64,000 nt of DNA from Onchocerca lupi (lineage: Eukaryota; Nematoda; Chromadorea; Rhabditida; Onchocercidae), in NCBI GenBank assembly GCA_028564675.1, contig JAOVVO010000229.1:1-64000 (forward strand). The letters are read 5' to 3'. The translations under genes and the position numbers were made by a program. This document shows, one piece after another, positions 1 to 13,500 of this stretch; position 1 is the stretch's first letter; each line of letters starts with the position of its first letter. The notes beneath the pieces are model-generated. The model was not told the origin of the DNA, did no database searches, and was given only the letters and a program-made list of their open reading frames with translations.

Positions 1-38
1 TGATAATAATAATAATAACAATAGTAATAATAATAATA

Positions 39-105
<67 letters not shown>

Positions 106-120
106 GCAATAATAATATAA
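1..120. repeat. (TAA)n microsatellite
   Basis: Nearly uninterrupted TAA/AAT triplets from the window edge, with occasional G or C substitutions. Confidence 0.95.
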
Positions 121-3100
121 ATATAAATAATAAACAACAAATAATAATAATAAAAATAATATAGTGACTAGTTGTCACATTTGAATAAACACACATATAT
201 ATATATATATATATATATTTGATTTTAATTTTTACGGGTCGAAGAGATTTTGATAATAGCGATACGATAATATGATGATGTACCTGGCGATTATTCTGAA
301 TCGCTCTACTGCTCTTCTGTTGTAGAATTATAGATTTGGCGATAAAAGATGGAAGGGGACAGGTAAGGGACCAAATGAATAGAATTAAATTCGATATCGG
401 AATTTCGATCTTATCGAATCTATCATATTTTGATTAACTAAAAATAGAAATGTGTATTTACAATCTTTTTCCGTTTATAATTATCAAAATATAAATTGAT
501 AATTATAGCTTATAATAGCATTTGAAATTCATAATTATCAAAACTCAAATTAATAAGTTATAATGGTTATTGAAATATATAATTATCTGAACATAAATAA
601 ATAGTTATTATAGTATTCAGAAATTTTGGGTTAATGACTAATAATAATAATATTCATGAATTTAATGATTAAGGCAAGGGAAATTTAAAAAAAAAGTTTG
701 GAAATAATGATATGAATTAGTATCTTTGCTCATCTTGATCAATTAAAAATAAAAATATCTATTTACTCTTTTGAAATCATAATTATTCAGAAATAAATAA
801 GTTATAATAATATTTAAAAATTTTCTCCAAATAATACTAATGAGTTAATGATTAAAGAAGCGAAATGCGAAGAAAAAATTAGGTATGAATTAAAATTTAA
901 TTAAAAAATAAAAAGTATAGATTTTTTTAATTTTTGATTAGATATAATTTTTTTTTAAAATCAGGAACGAATTTTATGAATTAATATTTACGTTAGTAAA
1001 TAAGTTTTGCCTGGGTTATCATGTTATTATCATTTAAAGATTAAGTTCAGATTTTCGTAATAGAATAGAAGTTGAGAAAGAACAGATATAAATGTTATCA
1101 TCATCATGATTAACGAAACTGATTAGATTTTAAATGTAATGCTTTTACTATTATCAAGATATGATTTATTGCGAAAATATCAGATCTATTATTTCGGATA
1201 TCCCAGATTATCATTCTAAATCCTGAATTATTCATGAATTTCTTATATTCTTGAAGATCTGCATAGATAACATTGAAATTGGGCTTAAAATAAAAACGTA
1301 TCAACTTATCGTCGCTATCATTTAACAATTGAGTCCAACTTCAAAATTTAATACTTAAAAATTGGGAAAAATACTGAAATAATAATTATTATCATACTGA
1401 AATTTATTACTATCATCATCAAAAATAACAAGTTTATTTTTTTTTTTAATTTAAAAATTCCCCTGACAAAAAAAATTACCATTCTTTTTACACTCGATGT
1501 TATAATCGATGGATTGGATGAATAATTCAAAAATGGACGAAATAAAGTTTAAAATTTATCGGACGAAATAATAATAATATTGAAGCTTCACATAAGCGGT
1601 CGATTTTTTATCAAAACCAGTCGATAATAGAAAATATTCATTACTTATTAGCTCAGCAAATAATAAGGTAAATAACAGATGAAAATAAATTATAAGGTTG
1701 ATAACAAGCTAAATAAATAACAAATTTAGCTAGATAAGTAATAAAACCTCGAAGAAATTGATATTTTCATAATAGCTGCAACACAAAAAACTTGTTTTTA
1801 TCAGAAATTTTCAAAATAGAAATTTCATCGAATGTTAGAGAAAAGAATTGCTAATTATGGTATTTTATGTAAAATTATAAAGGAAATGGAAATTTTGTTT
1901 AAATGAGAACTGGATATATCATCAATTAAGCACCATTAAACTAGGACAAAATATTTTAATACGACTAGTTTAGCCAAACAATTCTTTTTCAAAGTTGAAT
2001 CGTACGAATTGCTTAAACTAGAAGAAGAGGAAGGTTTTGATAAATAAACCGATTGATGACGAATAATCAACAATTAAAATTTTGGAAAATTTTACTGAAA
2101 AGATCGGTGGTCATTCATTCATTCCGATCATCCATTATTCTTCATTTTTACTTTCGCTATCTTTTCCCTCATCTCACAATTTTCAATTATGCATAAATCC
2201 TGGCAATATTTGTAAAATAATTCAAAAGTTCTAAATGTCTTTCAACATTTTTCCCTCTTTCCCTCCCTTCCTCTCTCTCTTTCTCTCTCTCTCTCTCTTT
2301 TATTTCAAATTTAAGTATCTCAATATATCGTTTGCACAAATTTCAATCATACATAAATAATACTTTCTATATTTGTTGACGGTTTGTGTGTGCGTGTGTG
2401 TGTGTGCAAATAATGAGAAGAATATTTTGAATGAATGAATTTCATTCGAAATGAATATTAGAATAGAGCGATTGGCAGATAAAACTCAAATCAAAATGAC
2501 GAATATAATTATTTTACAAGCAAACTATAATAATTCCTTCGTCCCTAATTCGAACTATTTTCCATCATCTAATTTCTATCATCAATCTTTTTTTTTTTTC
2601 AAGTATCCTACTTTCAGATGAATTATGCAAAATTATTAAATATTAAATCATATTCAAAGTTAAGTACCTTTTTTTCTTTTGGAATTGGATTTGAAATTTT
2701 ATGTTACTGTCATTTCTATCAGTTAATTCAAATTCAATAATTTAAATATATAATACAGAAAGATGTCGAAAATTAGATATTTTTTAATGCATAAAATCTC
2801 TTTCAAACTGAAATTTGAAATCTTATGTTATTACCAATTCATATCAATTAATTCAGATCCAGTAATTTAAATATACAATTCAGGAAGATGTCAAGAAAGT
2901 CAAATATTTCTCTGATGAATAAAATCGCTCTCTCTATAAGTAGTGATTCATATTTTAGTTTAATTAATTCGGATATTCTACATAACTCAGTTCTGGAATT
3001 CATTTTCTTCCAGTACAATGCTAAATCATTTTGCTTTGAAAATCTTAGATTTCTAGTAATTGAAAATCTCATAAGAGAGGAGTACACATCACTTTAAAAA

Positions 3101-4280
3101 TTTTTTGAGTCGATCAAAAATCTCTTTCCTCATCGAAAATTTCCAGTTTTAGACTTTTTCTAGGGATATTATCAGCAGTGTAAAGTAGTCTAAGATATGA
3201 AATAAAACATTTTATTATGCATGAAAAGTTCAAATTCAATTTTGCATTCATCAAAAATAATTATATTGAAAAAAGTTTCGGATATTGTTCACATGCAAAA
3301 TTACTGTAATGTACATTGCATAGTTTGATTTTTGGTATTAATTATTACAGTTCTTTTAGCAACAATCAAAAATGATGAGAAAAAAAACGAACAACTAAAA
3401 AAGAAATCTGGAAAAATACATCGAGATTTTTACCAATGACTATCATTTTAAAATGAAAGAAACGAAAAAAATTTAAAAGTGAAAATTTGAAATTAATCAT
3501 AGTAATGAACGAGTTTTATCGATTGATTCCATCTACCAGATTTTAAAGATCAAATGATTTCGGCGATTCACTTAGATTGCAATCGAATGAAGTTCTAAAA
3601 AAAAAAGAAAATAAAGTCTTTAAATCTACAAAACGTTTCACTTTTTTAAAACTGAAATCTTTCTAGACCTTCCATTTATTTCATAATTAATTTCTTTTAA
3701 ATCTTTCATTATAAGCTTGATAACAATACGTGATATATATTAAATAATATTAAATAACAGTAAAAAAGATTTGATTTTTTATTATAATATATTAGAAGTG
3801 AGTTTTATCACATACTTTGTGACAAAAAATACAAGACTGCGCTGTAAGCATAAAAAATAAAATCATTCTTAGGTCATTTTTGAATAATTTTCCCATATAT
3901 TTCTTATAAATAATTTCCAAACTATCTTCCTCAGTATTATATCATACAGTAGCATACCATAAACATTAAATTAGCTTCTTAGGAATCTCTGCACATCATA
4001 TATATAAAAAAAATCTAACAAGAAAAAAAAAGAGCGAAGAATATCTTTGATAAAAAAAAATTTTGACGTGAAAATCAAAAATTTCTGAATTCCATTTCCA
4101 ACATAATATAATAGGAATAAAGAATCGAAGCACAAGATATGAATGCTTGAAGAAAAAAAAAAATTTAATCAAAAAGAATGGAAAAGACATGGTAACAGGG
4201 ATGGCAGTATTCATATACACAGATAAATTATAATTCATACAAACTGATGAAAGACATCGGTAGTCATATAATCGTTTCAT
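121..4280. other. AT-rich region downstream of the UTX gene; no gene supported
   Basis: Only short, low-complexity open frames. It contains (AT)n at 195-218, degenerate repeats of a TTGAAATTCATAATTATCAAAA-type unit between about 430 and 840, a CT-rich tract at 2251-2300 and a GT run near 2383-2407. A diverged tandem duplication of about 125 bp spans 2685-2808 and 2809-2940 (AATTTAAATATA.AAT.CAG.AAGATGTC). The UTX 3' UTR probably extends into its right end. Confidence 0.6.
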
Positions 4281-4307
4281 TCAACAAACAACGGCAGATC
4301 TGTTTTG
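4281..4307 (-). other. utx-1: Possible alternative last exon of the UTX gene
   Basis: On the minus strand a long pyrimidine tract ending TTTTTCATTTCAG precedes a 27-nt stretch that ends in TGA. Joined to a donor at 4593/4592 (CCG|GTAAAT) it stays in frame and would replace the final VN with QNRSAVVC. The acceptor is one of the strongest in the gene and the intron would be 285 nt. Reading straight through to the stop at 4584 is equally legal, so the real C-terminus cannot be decided from sequence alone. Confidence 0.4.
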
Positions 4308-4583
4308 CTGAAATGAAAAAAAAAGTTATGGTAAATTGAAAAAAAAATTTTAATTTGGAATCTATAAAACCTTTTCGAAATGAATAGTTGATCCCTCATT
4401 TAATCTGTACGTTTCAGAAAAGAAATTCTAAAAGAATAATATGTAAAGTCATGCCACGGACAGGCATAAACCGAGAAATTAAAACATGCAATATACTAAA
4501 ACACCAATCATTATAAATTATTAAATAGTGTGAAATAATTCTCATTAGTTAATAAGTATCCTCCTGTAAAGTAAAAGAAGAAT

Positions 4584-7500
4584 TCAATTTACCGGATAAA
4601 GACGAAATTGGTCAAAAACACTACAAAGATCATCGAATGTATACTGCTGAAGAACAGTAAAATTAGCGAGATCTGCTTTTCGAGCACATTGAACACAGTA
4701 AACGGGAAATTTGCCATTTATTTCACGAACAAACAAAATATTCCAAACTTCGATCTACAAAGAAAAGAGAATTAGATAACTTCAGAAAAGGAACAAAAAA
4801 AATCCCGCAAAGTTATCAGGTTCATTTATTTCTCAAGATAAAAAATTTTTTCATGTCGTAAAATGGAAATTGAGCAGTGATAAATACACAGAACCAGAAA
4901 AGTGAAGTGAGAAATTTAAAATGTACTGTTTAAAAGTTATATTTAGAAATTAAAAGAATATCTTAATAAGAGAAGGTCATAGCAAATCCAGTAACCCAAG
5001 AAGTGAGTTTTTTAGAGAGTTCACATATTTTTCTTAATTTGGAAAAATTCTTTACTTCCATATCGTTTAAATTCAAAATGTGAATCTCGACAATAATGCT
5101 CAGACCAACGTACCTCACAAGTAGAGCAGTAGTGCGATACTTCGCCTTTCTGCCTTGGATGCATCCGAATTGGTTTATCATAAACACTTAACATATCAAT
5201 GATCATTTTACTATACGCCAATGATCGTATGAGCATTTGTTTGACTAATGTAAACATTTTTTGATTCGAAAAGCGTATATTTCGTGCCAACTGCCAGCTT
5301 AGATGCTGTATTGGAACCAATGATTTGTAACCCTGGAATAAATATTATAACCTTCAATAGCTTTCATGATTATAAACTTAAGTTTGAATAACATTTGCTA
5401 CAGTTTGTATTAAAAAAGAATCACTATCAATGATCAAGCAGACTGATGAATTTTGTATAAAGTGTAGCTACTTCCGGCGTGAAAAAATATGTGTTAGAAA
5501 CATTATAAACAGCACAGATAAATCTATTTATCTGAGGATTTGTATAAAGTGTAGCTGATACGGGAGAACAAACTGAGTTCTGGAGGAAATACATGCGATG
5601 ATCAAGACAAAGAGAAACAGACTGTGATATAATATGCAAAATAAGGAAAATAATTTCATTTAAAAATCATTTCCTTATGACATCTTTCAGAAATCGATTT
5701 GAGAAAAAGTCAAAATTTAGTTAAAAATCTTTTGCTCACCATTATACCTCATCTAATTCCTATTTTCCACTGAATACATAAAAAACAAACAAACAAACAT
5801 ACAAACTTACATTAAGTTTGTTCCATTCATGGCAATGAACAGCCATTTCATACTGAGTTGGTGTGGGTGGCCCAACATTCCATGCCACATTGTTACACCA
5901 TCCGGTACTATGTACCCAGTGAATACATCCGCTTCCTATCCAAGCTACATCACCCGCTTTCTGTGTAAATCGATATACAGGAATATTTGCCTCCAATAAT
6001 TCTTCAATATCTGGCCACCACGATCCTTTCAGAAAGTTTAGCTTGCGCCTGAAAACTGAAATTATTAGGATGGTTTTATCGTTACTCCATTTATAGAAGA
6101 TAAAAATAGATCAAAAGATTATGAATCGCAAGCATAAAAAAAAAGATAATTAATCATGTTAGTCTATTACTAAATGAAGTGCACTGGAATACTTCCAATT
6201 ACACTAACAAATTTATTTCTCCACTTTCTTCTTTCTTCCCCAAAATCTTTCTAATATTCCAATATTGAATTAATTATAAAGATTAACTGAAAACATACTT
6301 TTCAACCATTTCATTGACTGCAGCCCAATATTCATATGGAACGCAAAACCATTCACAATCACCTGGACCAATGTTCACATTCACTGATGCCAAACAATTA
6401 TTTTCAACATGCCCCGGAGTACGCGCACCTGGTACCTAAAATCATTAGTAAATAATATTGAAAAAATAGACCAAATTTTAATTTCTGCCGTTAAATTCAA
6501 ATAATTTTTCCAAATTTTAATTTCTGCCGTTAAATTCAAATAATTTTTCCAGTCAAAAACTTGACTTTCTGAATAGAAAATAATTTGCACCCAGAAAAAT
6601 AACTTAAAACTAATACACTTTATGATCTTGAACAACTTTTTGAATTAAGCATCATACCTTCATATATAGTTGGACAGTATTCATACCGTAAACAGTATGC
6701 CCAAGATGCGTTAACATATTACATGCGGCAACTAACCGTGCAAAAGACGGCATCTTATTCAATTCTGCTAATTGTACTCTAAAAAATATGCAATTTCACT
6801 CCTTCCATCTTAATTTGCATTTATGCTCTACATATTTTCTCTCTTTTAATTATATAATATTCTTTTAGAAAAAGAAGGAATATTTCAAGAAATGGAAAAA
6901 AAAAATTTCTCGGAAAATAAAAATCAAACTGACAGAATAATTTTTATGAAATATTAAAGAAATAATATGACTTCTTACTTAAATTTTGTTTCATCCGAAA
7001 GATCAACATTTGTTCCAAATTTGATCAATTTCATCGGCATTTGAGATTCCTCAGGTACAGTAGCACGCCGGCGTTTTAATGAACCATTACCAGTATCTGT
7101 TGAAGCACCACTACCACCATATTTTGCACTTGCCGCTCGAAGTTTTTCAGCTTCTTCCTGAATTTCAAAAACAAAATCATAGAATTTCTAGTCTAAATTT
7201 TGATCTGGAAACTCCATTAAACACCAAGATCGAAACTTCAATCATTCATTCCAGCATATATTGTAGTGACGGCATGATTAAAAAACGTGTGAAAGACGCA
7301 TAGATGTGGTTCATAATTTCAGATCTCAAATTATTCCATTTAATCCGTATAAATGAGATTGTTGTGTTTTTAAATCACAGCAAGACATATGGTTTGTTTT
7401 TAGTTTGTTTTTGGCCAACTAAAACAGGAAAATGTCTTCTCCTGTTCCATAATTCTAGGAATATGTCTTGTTGTGATTTAAAAACACTCAGTGAACTCAC

Positions 7501-10500
7501 ACCCCTATGGATCAAAATCGTAAAAATCTCTTTAGTGTTTATTAAAAAAACTAAAAAATCTACTTTCAAACTATATTGGAATGATTGAGCCTGATATTGA
7601 GCATAATGAGCAATAGTAGTATAAGAACGAGTACTATGGCACGTCCATGTTGGTTGTCCGAGATGATCAACGTTCTGATCAGGAGGCATTCTGTATTGAG
7701 ACCGTATTTCCACCTAAAAGTTACCGGTTTTTTGAACGCATTCTCAAATAGTTCACAGAGTAGCACAAAAGTTAATGTTAACTAATTTTTAATAAGTTCT
7801 TCCTAACTTATTAAAAACGCTCTTTCAAAAGAGATAAAATTATTTTCCGTTTTTGTTCAATTGAATACGGATCAGAATTATCAGATAAAAATGCTGGATA
7901 AATAAGTCTTGTACGTTCAAGTAGTAGAGTATAATGTATGACCAAGTGAAACGCTAATTTCGAATTTCTCAGTTTAGCCGGCGTCTCAAAGCAAAACATG
8001 ACTAAGGGGCAAGACTAAAACATGATAATGAATCGTTTAAAAACTACGTGGAAAACAAAAAAGAATGTGAGCTGTATTTTGCCTAATCGAGTCTAAGTAA
8101 AAAAATAAAAAGAAATAAAAAACAAATCAACATCTCTTAGCCTATAACCCTAAAAGCTTTTGATTCTCACTCAGAATAGAAAATATTAAAATTACTATGC
8201 AGTGATCTCAGAGTATTCTCATGACTTGTTCATTGATTTTTGCATAAGTAAATGATAAAATGGAAGTATTCTTTGCAATACAACAAACTTTTCCAAAATA
8301 ACAAACCTCATGATTTGGTGCAATTTCCAATAAAGATTTCGTTGAAAACAATGAGAGATCCATCTTTAAAGTTTGTGTCAAACCACGTATCAGTGCAACT
8401 GTACTATTGTAACAATAATTCTGTAGCTCAATACTATGAGCTTCCTTTCGTGATTCCACCATAATTATAGGTGTTGGCCGTAAAAGCTGAAAATAATATT
8501 TCAAATCGATCATCAAATCCCTAAAGGAACAATTAATTTTCAATGCACTAAGTTTAGTTCATTTCTTCAAGAAAAAAAAAAGATAATTACACCTGCTTTA
8601 TATTATTGGAGGTATCCAAGCGATGTTGCCTTTAGTAATTCACATTTTTAGAAAGATGGAAAACTGGACGAACTTTTTCAGGTAGAGATTTTTCCATCTG
8701 CGGTATTTCTGGTAAAGTTGGAGGCTTTACTCGTTCATCGAATATTTCTAGAAATTCAGTTGGTTTATCAACCCGTTTCCTGCATCTTTCCATCAGTTCC
8801 GACGCCGTGATTGTGAGCGGTACATGAACATCAGCAGTAAGAGAAAACGAATAAGGTAATGGAGATACTTCTTTAGTTGGCTTTACCTAAAATAAAAACA
8901 CATTATTCATGGTACTTCGGAAATTTTTTTAAATAAGCATCAATCTATTTCCTCCCAAATATCACATTATCTTTAGATTGAAAATATCAATGAGTTACTT
9001 GTTCTTTTGTTATTTCTTTATTATCATCAGTGACCCTTTCTTCAGCCGATTGAATCTCTAATGAAGTAGAAGGTACAGCATCACCTATAAAAAATGGGTT
9101 TAAAAAAAAAAAAAAAAAGAACGTAGCAGAAAACAAATATCTACGATGCTTCATTTAAACATTTAGAAATTTGGAAAATCTCAACAGAATTTTAAACTAC
9201 TTAGAAATAAAAAAATTATAAAGGTAAGTAATAAATTACCATCCACAGGCATTTCACGTTTGATACCGCCATTCGTGAAATCCTGTTCAACACGTTTTTC
9301 AGTTGATTGTTCGATATCATTCTTATCAATCTGAAAAGTAATCCAATATGCTGATTATAAAGTTCAGTATGTTCTATTTAGAATCAAAAAACAAAGATAC
9401 ATACGATCTGTAGTTAGAATGGAGGAGTTTCAATTGATTTGGAAAATTTATTATATTTTTGAAATAGCATTTATAAATTTTTTGAATATAAATATCACTA
9501 GATTAACCTTTCCGTATTTGTTTTCTAGCATCTCCAATAAATCACGTTCTCGCTCAGTAATTTCAGCTTTATTTGCGCGCAAAATATTCATTAGTTGAAT
9601 TTGTACTTCTAATGATTCGTTCATATTCTGTAATGATAAAAACATCGAAAAAGATATTAAGGCATATAGATTTTAATCAATCAAAAATCAGAGATAGATA
9701 TTTGAACTGATAAAAAAAATGAATTCAATTCGAAAGCTTATAAAGCTATTGCCTCACTATGTTTGTGCATTGTTATGTAAATTAAAATGCATAATAACCT
9801 GTGGTGATATTAACGTAGCAGAAAGTAGTGGACTTCCGTCACGGTAGCGCTGCTGCTTTTGCTGAAAAATGGAAAACTAATTTATTTTCATCAAAATTAA
9901 AAATATATTAAAAAAAAGCAAGATGCGCAGTTTATGATGAGAAACACAACAACTCAATAGGAAATGAGAAAATATAATATTCAATACTAAAAAATCATGT
10001 AAAATTTACAGTAACGAAAAACATACTTTTAAGAACTCTTCCTGTCTTTGACTTAATTCCGCAGGAATCGAAAGTCTCCAAGCTTCGTTAAGGCTGGGTA
10101 ATCTGGAACTGTTTAAGAAAACGATAAAAAAAAATTTTTATAGCAAAATTATTAATGCTCTAATTTTCCAATATTAAACAAAATAATTACTCGCTGGGTG
10201 GCAGAGTTCGTAAATTCCCAATAAGTAATGCAGATGGATGCAATTCCTTTTCAAGAACACGTATTCTCGCTTTCAAAGCTTCTGGTGCTGCTGAAAAATG
10301 ATAAATTCGTGAATATAATAAGCTGCTAACTAGCAAAAATGATTACTATCAATAAAGTTCATTTAATCAGCATGACTTATAATAATTTCAGGATAAAATT
10401 AGCAAAAAAATGGAACAAAACTATTTCATCTTTCCCGCCGGATATTTGGCAATGAACTAAAATTGCTCAGCAATAGCTAATTAATAAGATCCAGCATTTT

Positions 10501-13500
10501 TGATAGCTTATTAGAATTTCCAAATGAGGCTTTTTATCGCAACTGCATATTTATTGCATCACTAGCTGGATCCGGCCACGCTCCGCGTGACCAATCCAGC
10601 TATGGAGAGGCCAACCAAGCATCGCATGTCCGACTCCAGGTAGTCTATATAAATAAATTTCATAAATTGCCGAAACACTCCATTATACACTCTCATGACG
10701 TTAACATTTCTGCGATGCAATTGATTCCTCACAAAGCAAAAAACAAACAAAAAGTTTAAATTACATCCTTATTTATTTAAAACACATACCTATTCGAATA
10801 CAACGTTGTATGAAAATTTCAAATCAATCGGTGAGGAACTTGAAATGTTGCAGGAAGTATCAATGGTCAATACAGAAAATAGGCGTGGTGAATAAATTCT
10901 GTCCATTTATAAAGGCGCGGTGCGGCGGGTCAAAAAATTTAGTCCGGTCATGAGGGCGTGATGCAGGGCGGAGTCAAAAAATTCAATCTGCTCACTTATT
11001 TTTAGCTGTCACGGGCATAACACGTAAAAAAAATTAAGTGTCTCTATATAGAAACACGCACCAATTCGAATGCAAGGTTGTGTCAAAATTTGAAAACAAT
11101 CGGTGGAGAACTTGCAACGTTTTGTAGAAAGCCATAAGGAGCATTTGTTTCTATAGATTTTTATTTCTATAGATTTAAAACCTATTCGGAACGAAATTTT
11201 CTCTTCAAAATTCGAACTAACCTGATTGACACTTCAGTGCCTTCTTAAAACAATGGAGTGCGTCCGAAAATTGACAATTAACTTCGTACAATCGCCCTAA
11301 ATCCGTCCACGCTGCACTGTGTTCGCGATCTGACTGAACTGCACAAATAAACGCCTAGAAAAAAGGAAAAGTAAATTTAAAGATATTTTGATTACCGACT
11401 ATTTGACAAGGAACATAGTTATAACAAACAAGAAATAATAAAAACAATGGTAATAATGATAAAGTAAGAACAATAATAGTTTTATTTGTTCAGCAATTCA
11501 TGCAAACTATACTTCAGATCCAAACCGTTAAATTAGAATTATTTCTAAATAAAGTTTAAAAAAATCAAACAACCTGCAAAGCATCCATTGGTTGACTTTG
11601 CTGTTGATATAAAACCCCAATACTACACCACGTATCTGCATCTGCTTCTGATTTATCAATTGAATGCCTGAAAATGAAACAAATTTCAATGTTCGTCGAA
11701 AAAAATTTCATAATAGATCAGTTAACAATAAAGTTATTGTGATATAACAACTCGAATAAAGTATGTGATAAATATCGAAAAATACAACTAACAAGTAATA
11801 ATTGAACAATGATTAATTACATCTTTTACATGAAATCATACTTATGAGTTATAATAATGAACAGTCTTCAACTAGTACAGGATAGTTTTTAGCTCTTCAG
11901 ACAATTTTGCTAGTATCTTTCCATTCAAAACATTTTATTACTTATCTAGTTTGAATTAATATCATAAGTAATTCTTGCAAAAATAAGAAAGTTGGCCAAA
12001 ATTGAAAATACCATAATATGCCGACAAAATTCTATCCTACAAGGAACTTTTAGCTACGATACATAAGTCTATAATTTCAAAAATTTGACAAATACAATAA
12101 TTGCTTTCAAACGACAACATTAGAAATAATTAACCTGTAATAAACAAATGCGTCGTGTGCTCTGTCTTGTAATTCTCCGTAGCAACGTCCTAAATAATAA
12201 TATGTTTTTCCACAATTAGGCTCGAGTTCCTTGCTTTGAATTAAATAATTTTCGGCTTCAAAAATCTTTTGAGGTCTTTGTGCCGGTGGACAGTCTTCAC
12301 GATAGCACAACCAACCTAAAATATGTAATATAACTAAATTGTCTGCAAAAACAAAATCTCTAACATTATTTTTTGATTTTTTTTAGTAATTGCAACATAA
12401 AAACATTATTAAAACTATTTACTAGAATTTAAAAATTTGCTTCATCTGCAATTTTCAAACAAGAACATGAAAAAAAAAAATATTGCAAGTGATCATCAAT
12501 CAAACAATGATGACTTCATTAATACGGTAGCAAAATCCACCAAAAGATGTTTTTGCTGGAAAACTCAAGAGTTATTCCAATGTGAGATCATTCCGCATAA
12601 ATTTTTCTTGATTTCTGCATAATCTCAACAATAAATATACAACTCAATTTGCAAAACGAACAATTTTAAGTTTCGAAATGAAAAATAAAATTGAAAAAGA
12701 AAAGAATGAACTTTGATACCACCTATTAAATAGATCGAAGCTATATCCGGAATATAGTCATATCACTAGCAAAAGCAAAAAAAAGTAGAAAGAAAGGAAT
12801 GGTAAATGGAGAAGAAGGAAAAGAGAGAAAAAGAAACGAAAACAAATGATACATTACCAAGTTGTCTTAAGATCTGTGCTTGTAAACTGCTCGTCAGTTG
12901 AACGGAATGGTCAGTCAAGATAGTTCGATACTCGATGGCTGCCCGATCAAGGTCACCAGCAATGTCGTAGCAATGAGCTATATTGAAACGCAATTCAACC
13001 TTCGTCAGAAATGTGCTTTCACGGCTGTCGTTCAGTGCTGCTGTGAAGTGCTGTAATGAATAATTTGAACTCATTGCGCCAATAAATAACTTAAAAGATA
13101 TTTAATGAATACCTATACGAATCAACACATAGCGTATTGAAATATAAAATCATATCAGTTTAATTCTGATTATTAAAATTGCATTGATACTCCCATTTAG
13201 ATGAATTCAACTTTTTTGATTAATTTCTTCTATGCAAGTTTCACTTATTTCATGGAATCTCTATTTACCGCTTCATAATATCGCTCTTAATGATAATTGA
13301 ATGTCTAAGTAATCACTGACAAAAATTATTAATCAAAGGATAATTTTACGTATTTAAAAAAGTGAAGTATCCATATGTCTAATCTAAATATAGTTTTTCT
13401 CTTATTTCCTCCTATAGCCATTAATTTTCCTACAAAACGTATACAAAACTATAAACCAACAGAATTTGTTCCAAGTTTCGTAGATATCGTTATGAGACAA

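Larger units (their letters stand above)
4584..7157 (-). other. utx-1: UTX JmjC catalytic domain and C-terminal zinc-binding region
   Basis: Six exons from 7157 down to 4584. KLIKFGTNVDLSD opens the JmjC region, and MNTVQLYMK leads into PGARTPGHVENN, where His844 and Glu846 (my numbering) are the first two iron ligands. GSWWPDIEELLEANIP, then WIGSGCIHWV with His924 as the third iron ligand, then GWCNNVAWNVGP complete the fold. The zinc region has the four expected cysteines in HYCSTCE and YCVQCARK. All catalytic and zinc positions I can recognise are intact, so an active enzyme is expected. The protein ends QFRLYPVN if the 4584 stop is used. Confidence 0.92.

Noticed and set aside
1110..3097. 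Small open frames at the left of the window
   Set aside because: Short, low complexity, partly inside the 2685-2940 duplication, and on both strands at once; no family recognised.
4567..4593. Very short intron at the UTX 3' end (GTAAAT...CTTTACAG, about 27 nt)
   Set aside because: Too short for a spliceosomal intron, and the sequence after it does not continue a UTX-like C-terminus.
7304..7785. Plus-strand open frames overlapping the UTX exon at 7564-7713
   Set aside because: They are antisense shadows of a conserved UTX exon and of the intronic inverted repeat.
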